Source of the DNA: Plasmopara viticola
Lineage: Eukaryota > Oomycota > Peronosporomycetes > Peronosporales > Peronosporaceae
DNA length: 64,000 nucleotides
Direction of reading: 5' to 3'
Assembly (NCBI GenBank): GCA_001695595.3
Contig: MBPM02000111.1
Span: 62,001 to 126,000 of the forward strand
The position numbers were made by a program, and so were the translations under genes. Shown in pieces: positions 45,923-55,770 of the stretch. Every line of letters begins with the position of its first letter. The stretch's first letter is position 1. The notes under the pieces are model-generated. The model was not told the origin of the DNA. It searched no databases and worked only from the letters and a program-made list of their open reading frames with translations.

Positions 45923-47659
45923 TGCACGAACAAACTACACCTCAAATACCATTAGTACCGAGTCGATAGCAGCTTCATAAGGGCAGCCAATGCTGAAATT
46001 GGCTTTGATCCGCTTGTGAGGGCATGTTGCGTCATCGTTGACAAATGGCTGCAACGAAATAATATCTTAATTGCATCACAAATCAAAACTATTCCAATCT
46101 GACCAATCAGAGGATTTCAAATCCAATCAGCAAAGAGTCACGGACTTAGCATGCAAACCGGTATAAATACCGATAGGAAATAGCACATTCATATGAACAT
46201 GCGATGATGCTTTGAAATTACTACAATCATAATAATCTGCTTGTTGACTGTATCTAAGCACTGGAGGACAAAATCGCCGGTTGACATTCCAAAGCCCTCG
46301 TGGTGATAAATAAATTGTACGTGAGTGGCAAGCGTGGATCCGGGCTTGCACACGTCTGTTGTGGCAAAGTCTTCTGCGTGCTTTTTGCTTGTCGTGTGCT
46401 TTCACTATATTCGAACGTTGCCAACTCAAATTCAGTGATATCACACTGTGCGTCAATGACATTGATCTACAGTCCAGTTTGGCCGATATTTAGGCTACAT
46501 GTAAACATATTTTTTGCATTTCGATTTCGTGAATCAGCAGAACATTCTTAATTTGTTCTAGTTTGTGTCTTTCGTCCCAACGCGAACAAACTTAGTATTT
46601 AAGCCAAGAAAAATGGTAAATTGTTCACTACAAATCGTGACTCTCTCCGCGACAGATTACCAAGTATTTGTGCTGAGATGTCTGCAAACACAAGTTTTAA
46701 AAACTAGAGAGCAAGTGTGCGAGCAGGTGAGTGGACTGCATGTCCCAGTTGCCAATGCACTCAGCCTCCTCCACCATTGTGTCTGATTTTTCAGCGTAAG
46801 TCTTTAGGTCAGGAGTTTTTTTGAAGTAGTAAATAATAACTTAGACACCTTTCGAGGCGTGCGTGAAGTAACACTTTATACCCTTCCTTTTTGTATTTGC
46901 TTATTTTCTATACATTTGCTGTTTGGATAATGGTTTCGAGGAAGTATAGAGGCGTCAGTACAGAGTAAAATTACTTGGTTAATAAAAAAATACCCGATAA
47001 GCTATAAAACCAAAAAGCAGCCTGCCCATCAGTGAAGGAGTAAAACCAATAATTGCCATCTGTTTTTTCACAATGTGAAGGGAACGTTTGTAGTTTGGCA
47101 CGACAGCTTCCTGCGTCTCTGCATTGTGTGGATGCGTATGAGAGAGATGGCGAGGATGTGAGAACGCCTTTACGCGGCGGGACAGATGTCTAGACGTGAG
47201 AAAAAGGACAGCAGCATTAAGCTGCACGTGCCAGGTCTCTGCTGAAGGTGAATGCTGCAAGCTTTGAAGAAAGTGTTTTCCTTTAGCCCTCGTACGGCAT
47301 CTCATGTAGAACTAGATGCTGTACTACATATATGATCTGAAGCAAGGCCTGATATTCGACACGGTGGATCTTGCTCCCTCTGCTTTTCTATTAGCCCTTG
47401 CTTTGTACTAAAGATCAAGCAGAGGTGAGGAGGACAAGAGGACAATCAGATTTGCACCCAGATCGTTGAATCGCGCGTTGACTTGAAGACATGTTGCCCT
47501 CGGATGGAGAAAGACCGAACAGCGGGATGACGGTTCCTAGCAATAGAGATTGTTTACGACGGCTGCGAGCAGACAACTAGATTTTCGATCCAAACAAAAC
47601 TTTCACTTTATCATTTGCGATATCGAGCAGCGCAGCTCCCTCCAGTAGAACCGACGACC
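45923..47659. other. Intergenic and 5' flank of zinc-repeat gene 1
   Basis: Contains the possible MULE-like fragment at 46979-47305 and short unassigned frames. At about 47609 TATCATTTGC resembles an oomycete initiator (TCATTT core), 50 bp upstream of the zinc-repeat start codon. Confidence 0.4.
46979..47305 (-). pseudogene. Possible FAR1/MULE-like N-terminal fragment
   Basis: A 108-codon ATG frame reading MRCRTRAKGK..., AETWHVQL, HLSHTHPHNAETQ, NYKRSL, MAIIGFTPSLMGRLL. The order (Cys-containing start, Trp-Val strand, H.H, Tyr-Lys-Arg, then a helix with G-x-TPS) is that of FAR1-type DNA-binding domains. Upstream and downstream frames are broken and no transposase core is visible. Could also be an unrelated small protein. 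Confidence 0.35.
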
Positions 47660-48289
47660 ATGCCAACGTCAAATGCTCGCCGACAAGCCAGCCGTGCCAG
47701 GTGCCGCATCCCTGACTGTAAAAAGTTCGCACAGACCCGTAAACTGTGCAAGGCGCACGGTGGTGGCTCACTCTGTCACCATCCTGGTTGCCAGAAACTC
47801 GCGCAAAGCCGAGGTCTGTGTATCGCACATGGAGGCGGCCGTCGATGTGCGTATGACGGCTGCACCAAGCTTGCTCAATCCAAGGGCTACTGCATCTCAC
47901 ACGGTGGTGGCCGTCGATGTCATGTGATCGACTGCGACAAGTTTGCGCAAGTTCGCGGTCATTGCAAGTTGCACTCTAAGCTCATTGGTTCTAGCTCAAG
48001 CTGGTGGTCGCCCGTCTCGGTCTCTGGCTCCCCGTCGGACTGTGTTCATTTTCAGCCCACCATTTTAACAAACAGCTTTAAGCTTTCAATCGACTTTCTT
48101 ATCAGCCCACGCAGCATGGTTGTTGAACGCAAGGAAGAAGTGTCACCACGTCTGCAAGTAACTTATTCTCCCTTGCCCCACCAACGCTCGCTGCTATCCT
48201 ACCTTGATCCAACGACAAGTGCAATGATTCAAACTCGCTCTTGGGTCGCACGGCCATCGCACTATCGACCACTCGAGCTGCACCAATAA
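47660..48289 (+). CDS. WRKY19-like zinc-repeat protein 1
   Basis: 209 aa from the ATG at 47660 (MPTSNARRQASRARC); upstream codons are open but lack an ATG, and the paralogue starts at the same place. Four tandem units of C-x4-C-x9-C-x2-H, period about 24, each ending in H and mostly followed by GGG (CRIPDCKKFAQTRKLCKAH and three more), cover residues 15-110. This Cys/His repeat is annotated as 'WRKY19-like zinc finger' and is common in oomycetes; zinc binding is inferred from the Cys3His spacing and the biochemical role is unknown. The C-terminal half is Ser/Pro-rich with two short motifs also kept in the paralogue at 55084: KLSIDFLI.P and QRSLL..L.P. No signal peptide. Probably nuclear, by analogy. 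Confidence 0.85.
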   Translation: MPTSNARRQASRARCRIPDCKKFAQTRKLCKAHGGGSLCHHPGCQKLAQSRGLCIAHGGGRRCAYDGCTKLAQSKGYCISHGGGRRCHVIDCDKFAQVRGHCKLHSKLIGSSSSWWSPVSVSGSPSDCVHFQPTILTNSFKLSIDFLISPRSMVVERKEEVSPRLQVTYSPLPHQRSLLSYLDPTTSAMIQTRSWVARPSHYRPLELHQ

Positions 48290-51200
48290 AATTCATGTGT
48301 CCAGGTAGTAGACCGAAACATCAATTTTGTTGATTTCCGTGATTAAACAATATATTTATTCGTGAAAAAGCAATGGCCCTGGCTTTGTTTTATTTGTCGC
48401 ATGTAGTAGCGTCCGATCTACACTGACGTAGATGTCCACATGCAAGTTCGTGTAATTGACAGCTCAAGACTTTGCACAAACCTTGAAGTCGATTTGATTT
48501 CGGGTAGAGATAAAGGGATGGCTCACTCTTCCCATCATTGCTACACACGATCGTCTCAGCACACAACAATACAGTACCGTCCTTGTAGCGTCAATTTTGA
48601 CAATACAGTTTATCCGTGAGTTCACCAACACGAGAAGCTGCAAATTTTTTGGAAAGGGACCATGTAATTTATTACTACAAACTTTACCATTCGTCTTGCC
48701 ATAGCAAAACAGCAGATGCTTTTAACGGCTAGTGTTGCATTGCTCACAAAGCTGTGATACGAGTGCCAAACAACGGCATGGACATGGCATGAGGCAGCCA
48801 GCGAGTTCACCCAAGTTTTGTATAATAACCAAGTGCTCGTATGTATTTTAAATGTATCCAGCTTTTAAAATAGACAATGCAATTTTTTGCAATACAGACT
48901 GAGGCTTAATTTTTTTCCATCGAATCCACACCAAGCAAATTTTTGAGAACTCTGCATTTTTCAATGGTTTTCGATTTTAGTATTAGTCGTGGTTTTTTGA
49001 AGCAGCATCAAAATGGACGGTGCATTTTAATCATTTCGCCCTAAATCAGGGGAAAAAAACCATTCAAGTCCATTTGTTTTGCCTGTGTACCACGCTACTT
49101 GATACAATTTGCGCGATCGCAAAATTTGTATTTTTTTAACAAACGAAAGAATCAAGTGTTTTGGTAGGCCCAATCTAGCAGCGATAGCAAGATTGTTGTC
49201 GTTACTATCGATCGCAATTGGATAGACTCTATTGTACTTCATATGCGCAACATCACACTCTAGAGCTCAATTTTAGCCATTGATCGATAAGAATAAGCTG
49301 TAAAATTTGGACAACCATCTAGTTGACAATAAACTCGAGAGCAAAGTCAGACACCACGGGAGGCCTTGTAAGCCTGTTGCTTTTAACTCGAACGAGAGAG
49401 CTGTACTGGCTGCAGCTAACTTTGCAAATCTATTTCACCAGCAGAGTTTTTATGTGCTAATTAATTTAGAGACTAACGATTCACAAATCTGATAAAGTAG
49501 CAGCCAGCTTTGTCTTCTGGTGATTTTTGTATAAACCCAAGTCAGGTACACCTAAAAGTTGCACCCCATTCGATCAGTAATATGTGTTTCGCGTCATCTT
49601 GTTCTTTTGTTATTGCCTAGCGCATAGGTCTTAAATCGAAATTGACTCTAGAATATTAATTTACATCTTAAATAAATTACCCGGATTTTGCGACTGTGGA
49701 GCCTTTTGATCCATGCCACGATTGTAAGCGAAAAAAAAAAAATCCCGAATGCAGCAAATTCATGTACTTCTAGCATTTTCGTGGCTTCCTACGAGTATAA
49801 ACACTGATGCGCATGTTTCTCTTTAAACTTCGTAGCATTTTGTTGTAAAAGCGTCGTTTACCGCAAAAGTCCGTAAAGTTTTGAGGACCCTACTTGCACA
49901 TCGACTTTGCTGGAGCAGCCGCGAAGTGCGAGCAGAAATTGCAGCTTTTTAAACGCTTGTACTTAGTGGTCAAATAAGCTTTCGTCATCCTGAGACGTTT
50001 CACGAAGCGAAAGTACCACCGGGTATGACTCGCTGTGCCGAATCCAGCTTCTGCTCTTGAAGCTACCAAATAGACACGGTTTCTGCGATAAGAATAATCT
50101 TTAATAGCCTGACTCTTGGAGCTGCGTGTGCCTCACGCTGAGCGCTAGTATATGCTAGATCATCAAAACAATAGGCACCCATGGTAACCGACGTATACTC
50201 ACGGCCAATCACAGCCGGCTTGCTGGAGACGAGTTGTAGTTTATCGGAGGATGTGAAATCAAGCGATAGTCACATCGCTGCGACTGCTTCTTGTGTTCTT
50301 GCGCTTTGTCGAGAATTTAGTCATAACTTTTGGCTCATCAAGCACAATCGCTTAAACGGAGATTAAGCACGGAGTGCGTGGAGTGCACACTGAGTACACT
50401 AGACGCTCGCAAGGCAACGCACAACCTTATCAGTATGGGATTTAGGTGCTACCATCAACTTGAGCTCGGACAGAGCACTCACTCTCTTCACGCAAGCTGA
50501 CAAAGTTGCAGATGCGTCATTTGAGTGGAAATCAATATATTAGATAGAATTTGTAAGGTTTACCTCACATGTATGTCATATCTTTGAGCTTAAGCGACTG
50601 CTTCTTCTATTGTCTTCTACTGTGCTCATGAGCGAAAGCTAAATTAAAGGGATAATTCCTCCACTTGAGTGACAACGTCACGCAAAAAGGTTCGACACGT
50701 GTAAGCGGCGATCGTCCACTCTATTCAGTAAAAGTGTAAATAGACGATGATCCATCGTCATGCGGCAAAGTTCGCGCTCTTGGCTATGATCTCACTTGCG
50801 ACCGACGTCTAGCGGATCCAACTAGAAATCTTACGAGCCGTTTTGCAGAAATTCTAGAGTTACTTTGTCCAGACATGCACAAAGTACTCCGACTCCCAGA
50901 CTTTGAGGTCTTGTCCGGCTAGAAAGTGAGCCTAGCTCACGTAGTGACCTCGGTCTAAGAGCGATATGCCTGACCCTCACTCCTTCAGCTAAGGCGCCTA
51001 AATTTAATTTTTAGTCAGAGAACAAGTCAACTTTCCATGACTATACCTCGTACGGCCCAGCGCCGAAATTATAGCGTTCACTCGGCTCGGGTCATTATAC
51101 GACAAGAACATCCATTTTTAGTGAATTCTCCTTGGCTACGAGGTCTTTAGATCTAGCATTTAATTGAGCGCGGGGGCAATTTAGTATTAAGGACCGTGGT

Positions 51201-51960
51201 AACTGCATTCGTAGTGCAACTTTAGCCTTCTAGATAGCCACGCCTTCAGCTTTTACCTTGTTTTTTCTTCTCTTTCGTACAAACTCTTCCTCTCAATTTT
51301 TAAGTGCATTACAGACGAATTGCTTTCTCTCGACCGAAACAGATTCGATACAGATGAGGCCACTATTGCGACATGATTTGGTTTAAAGTTGTAGGAGCGC
51401 GATAACGCATCAGTTTAAGCTTACAAATTTCTTGGCCATTTCTCACCTCAAAGAAAGCCATATGGTCAGTGTATGCGATAAGTGAGGCGAATGTGTCGTA
51501 GAGCATGTTCAAATGGATTAAGAACGCTTTGAATCCTAGCCGAAGAGACTTAGGCTTATTTGACGTCATACCTCATCGCAAGTAGCTCTTCGTTGATGAC
51601 AGCATTTGTTTTTTGGGTAGCTCAAGGTTGCCAAGATTCCTCTGCTCACTTGAGACCAAACATGTGCAAGTTTACGTGCATCAGAGCAGCAACCACGATG
51701 ATTCGACCTCCGATAGAGCAGACAAACAGAGCTGTCTACGACGAGCGTTGCTCAAAAGGTTACGTGATACTTCACGTGCATCATCAGGTCTACTCTTGGC
51801 TAGATTTACTACACGTCTCACTGCATGCGCCGAATGCCGTCCTTCACGATTAATGCTTAATGGCGTGCGGGCCACTCCACGAGCAGAGACAGGGCCTTGC
51901 ACATACAGCCTTAGCTTGTAAAAAAGTATGTCATTTCTTGCATACAGAAAATGCTGTGTC

Positions 51961-52425
51961 TCACGGGCACCGCTTAGTGGCTAACTTGCCAGTCCGCGTG
52001 CTGGACGCTTGCCTTCGACACGACCAAATTTCTTTTAACCACTTAGTGTCCAACGCGCTGACCGACTTGCTCATGTACCCGCACTGATAGTGATCTTGGT
52101 TAGCAAAGGTGGGTTCATGACTCCACAAAGCGTTATTGAAAGTTAAGTGCGTGGAACCAACGTTTTTTATTGTAGTTTTGTCCATGATCAAGTAGTCATC
52201 GTGGCCTTGAGGAACGCCTGAATCGAATTTACTTCCAAAGGCCATTGCAATTATCGTGAGCAGCTCCAGTTTAGGCGAGACATCAGCCTTAGGCATCGGC
52301 GTTATTGGCGCAAACGGCTCTGTTCTCTCCTGCATAAGATGCCTCAGTGAAGCAATCTCACTGCGAAAGATCGCCTCCACACGCACACTGATCGCGTCGG
52401 GTTCATGTGCAATCAAATGTTGCAT
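51961..52425 (-). CDS. Possible hypothetical protein or gene fragment, 154 aa
   Basis: ATG-started frame (MQHLIAHEPDAIS...) whose first half is helical and Arg/Glu-rich and whose second half has no pattern I know. An in-frame stop precedes the ATG closely, and a CAAG/GTGAGC donor-like site just upstream leaves open that it is an internal exon. No homologue recognised. It may be a transposon-derived fragment. Confidence 0.3.
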   Translation of the reverse strand: MQHLIAHEPDAISVRVEAIFRSEIASLRHLMQERTEPFAPITPMPKADVSPKLELLTIIAMAFGSKFDSGVPQGHDDYLIMDKTTIKNVGSTHLTFNNALWSHEPTFANQDHYQCGYMSKSVSALDTKWLKEIWSCRRQASSTRTGKLATKRCP

Positions 52426-52717
52426 CTTCTCGAAAAATGCAGAACTTTCGGCTTGTGTAGCTCACCTTGCACGCCCTTAGACCAACACATTGCTTCATCC
52501 TCGCAGAGAATCAATTATTTAGATATAAGTTAGCTACAAGTGTCCATGTGTGTAGCTGGGATGCCGTGGCTGTTACATTAAGAAAAGCCAGTCTAGGTCT
52601 CTGACCTTCATTCTATATTCAAGGCTGTACGAGTCGCAGATCGCTATATATTCGACTTTGAAGGTATCATTAGCAAGACTAATAGCTTTTCAATACGTAA
52701 GCTTTAGGATTAGTGAC

Positions 52718-52756
52718 CAAACTCCAATGGCGTCCACTGGACGTCACTGGAGTTTG
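52718..52756. repeat. 39-bp near-perfect palindrome
   Basis: CAAACTCCA at the left end pairs with TGGAGTTTG at the right end, and the inner bases pair up to a GTCCA/TGGAC centre; two positions are G-T wobbles in the transcript. Further out GTAAGCT (left, about 52697) and AGCTTAC (right, about 52766) extend the fold with a bulge. Hairpin or MITE remnant. Confidence 0.7.
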
Positions 52757-54760
52757 ATTCTAGCTTACTAATGTGCTGAAAACATTCTGATTTGATACGC
52801 GACAAGTGAAACACACTGGATATATGTCACCCCATAACAATTCGTACACTTCTTCGCTGCCACGAATTCGCATTTCTGCGTTACTTGAGGATTATTTACA
52901 CAGATATTGCATTTTAAAACTTGCACTCCCTGTACTACTAATCATCGAAAACGCTGCAACATATTATAGACCTAACGTCGTAGTCAACTCGAAATAAAAG
53001 CAAAAGATCATATTTTACCACAGATGCGGATACATGAGCTATGCACGATCCCCGAAGGAAAGCTGTGTGGTCGTGCTATTGTATTCAAAAGGCAAGTGTC
53101 CACTTTGGTAATAACATGGAACTCAATATAAGAACACTTAACATGAATGGAAATACTCCTGAAATTTGAATATCTACCAATCATTATTTGATCGTGATGC
53201 CATTCAGCAATCTTGTCACGAAAATTAGCCTATTTATGCGAGTGTCCGTTGCCTGATACAGTCGCAAATTGCACGCTGGATCTTACCGTTTCTTTTTTTT
53301 AAGACCATTAAACAAAATTTAACATGTACACAGCACTTCACACTTTAGAATGTCGACCAACAAACGCAAATGCATTTCACGTTAGTCTGTTGACATGGTA
53401 GTGGAAAGCACACACCGATTTGAAAGGTTTATTGCAATCACAAGACCTTTTGCTCGTCAGTACACTGCATCAACGTGCTACACAAATATGGGTACAACAT
53501 AGCGTATTCATGGAGTAGATACAGAAGGGCTGTGAACAATTGAGTTGTCATGAAGGTTTTTTGACCTACTAAAGGATCCCATTTACGCGTGTTCATCAGA
53601 CCAACGCCAATTTTCTATTACGATTTCTCACTTGCACCCTGATTACGCCCCTTTATGCCGTGGTGCAGGCTTGAATGCGAGCCAGAAGACACAACTCCGC
53701 GTTTAGAAATAGGACGTATAAATAAAATTTCTTCAAATTGAGTTATGGCTTGTTACTATTTACAGGAGTACTGGTACAAGTACTATACTGGTAGATTAGG
53801 GTCAATTTATTGGGCTCTTGCTTAAAAAAAAAATCTTATAAATGCATTTGTGAATCCTAAATTATTACGGCAGCCTACTTGATTCAAAATCTAGTCAAAC
53901 ACTGCTCTGTCGATATTGCAATCGGCGAAGTAGCCATTAATAAAGAAGAAAGCTCATGTAATCACGTGAGTTACTAATAGTGTCAAAAATGTTGTGCCGT
54001 ATATTTGAAACTGCGGTGCACATATTGTTGCTAGTAAACAATCAACGAAATATAAGTAACTTCTACAGGAAGAGGTTCAATGTACTTAATGACACTGATT
54101 GCGCCCGTCTGGTCTCCTTTCGTGCTGTCGAGTTGAAGCACGAGGCTCGACACCTGGGCAGAAAAGAAGGAAGAGATTGGATATTTCTTAATAAAGAGAA
54201 GTATCAATTGTTATCTATGTGATATTTATGGGTCAAACGTAAGTACTCGGATCGATAAGAACAAATTGTCTCGGATGATTGTCCAATTGTATATTATTTT
54301 ACAATATGTTGATTGCTAGCTCGACAAATTCTTTTTCTTCGAGCGAAAAGTAATACAAGAGTTGTATTGGCAGATCCGCACCATGTTTTTGTTTCGAACA
54401 ATGTTTGGCTTATTCCAGATTTGCACTATTCGGCTCCTAAAGAATCAGTGCTGACTGCCTGCTAAAACGTACCTTCTGAAGTCCGGCTATCCCTAATTTT
54501 AAAAACTGGCCAGCTAATATTTACAGTACTGCAGTGATGCAACAAATTATGGGTATCCTCACGATCGTCATCACAATTACCAATATAGGCACGTGCCACT
54601 AGATTTTGTCGCTTATGTATTTTTTTTTCCAGTCTACAGTGCTCCTCTTCCAAGCGAGTGAACGTTCAAGATCGTATGGGATCGCAAAACCATCCCCCTT
54701 CCTTCTTACCAAGTAGGAAGGCCACATGCAAAGACTCGTCCGTTTGCTTCCTTTGAGCTA

Positions 54761-54779
54761 GCTCTGTCCAATTGAGCTA
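54761..54779 (-). other. tRNA-like D arm and polymerase III A box
   Basis: On the minus strand the sequence TAGCTCAATTGG is a perfect A box, within a D arm that pairs GCTC with GAGC. It is preceded by GCTGGGT, a possible acceptor strand, but no matching ACCCAGC, anticodon arm or T arm follows. A weak B-box-like GGTTTTGCGATCCC lies at 54691-54678. Best read as a tRNA-derived SINE remnant or degraded tRNA. Confidence 0.35.
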
Positions 54780-55083
54780 ACCCAGCTGGAAGACGAACAT
54801 GGCTGAGAATCTTGACTATGCTCGTTTATCCGGCCCACAATCCCCGCAGTCTCTATCTCTCTATAGATAAGTCGGTATCCGATCTGTACCTCCAAGCACC
54901 GCGTGCTACGGAAAGTCCGATCGTGGGCAACCTGTCGTCTTGGCTCTTACTTTTGCTTTGCTTGGGAGCTCATTTGACATCATTCTGTCAACTACAAACA
55001 CTGGGCACTTCCCGATCGAAGCAGTACAGTGCGTCTCCAAGCGCACCTTTTTTCATAATCGACCTTCGATTTCGTCACTATCT

Positions 55084-55770
55084 ATGCCAATGTCCAGCAC
55101 TCGTCGCAATGCCAATCGGGCTCGGTGCCACTATGCTAGTTGTGACAAGTTCGCTCAGACCCGCGGTCTTTGCAAGGCGCACGGCGGTGGCTCTCGCTGC
55201 CGCGATCCGCACTGCAGCAAACTTGCGCAGAGTCGCGGACTGTGTATTGCTCATGGAGGTGGCCGCCGTTGCCAGTTTATCGGGTGCAAGAAATTGGCGC
55301 AATCTAAAGGCTACTGCATTTCCCACGGCGGTGGCCGTCGCTGTACTATCTCGAACTGCAGAAAGTTCTCACAAGTCAAAGGTCGCTGCAAGTCTCACTC
55401 TAAGCTCGTGACAACCGAGGCTCATTCTACGTCGTATAGCGTCAAGACACCACCACTTTCGATTGGCAGCTCTGCTGTCTCCCCAAATAGTATCAAGCTC
55501 TCAATCGATTTTTTGATCAACCCATTGTCGCACACTTCTTTCTTTGGCGACAAGGTGTCGGACCACCAACCAATACAAATGCCTTCTCGAGGCCTCAAAG
55601 CGCAATTGGCCTACCCGTTTACTTATTCTGATGCGAGCTGCTTGCCTCAATTTGACAGACACGAGCTCGCGAGCCAACGATCACTGCTGCCGTTCCTCGA
55701 ACCGTCAAAATCTATAACGTCTACACCTCACTATGCACCAGTTTTGCCGTACAAGAATAGATCATGGTGA
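55084..55770 (+). CDS. WRKY19-like zinc-repeat protein 2
   Basis: 228 aa from the ATG at 55084 (MPMSSTRRNANRARC); the frame is open about 48 codons upstream but only from a TTG, and this ATG lines up with the start of the paralogue at 47660. Four tandem C-x4-C-x9-C-x2-H units with GGG linkers (CHYASCDKFAQTRGLCKAH and three more) occupy about residues 15-110. The last two units and the linkers are nearly identical to those of the paralogue, and the C-terminal motifs KLSIDFLINP and QRSLLPFLEP are also kept, while the stretches between them have diverged and are longer here. The pair therefore arose by local duplication, about 7.4 kb apart in the same orientation, with purifying constraint on repeats and motifs. 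Function unknown; zinc binding inferred. Confidence 0.86.
   Translation: MPMSSTRRNANRARCHYASCDKFAQTRGLCKAHGGGSRCRDPHCSKLAQSRGLCIAHGGGRRCQFIGCKKLAQSKGYCISHGGGRRCTISNCRKFSQVKGRCKSHSKLVTTEAHSTSYSVKTPPLSIGSSAVSPNSIKLSIDFLINPLSHTSFFGDKVSDHQPIQMPSRGLKAQLAYPFTYSDASCLPQFDRHELASQRSLLPFLEPSKSITSTPHYAPVLPYKNRSW

Larger units (their letters stand above)
48290..55083. other. Gene-poor region between the zinc-repeat paralogues
   Basis: About 6.8 kb of AT-rich DNA. It holds a possible minus-strand frame (51961-52425), a 39-bp near-perfect palindrome (52718-52756), a tRNA-like A box and D arm (54761-54779, minus) and many short unassigned frames. The right end is the 5' flank of zinc-repeat gene 2. Confidence 0.5.

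Noticed and set aside
54940..55083. Upstream extension of zinc-repeat protein 2
   Set aside because: No ATG in this stretch, and the paralogue starts at the position matching 55084.
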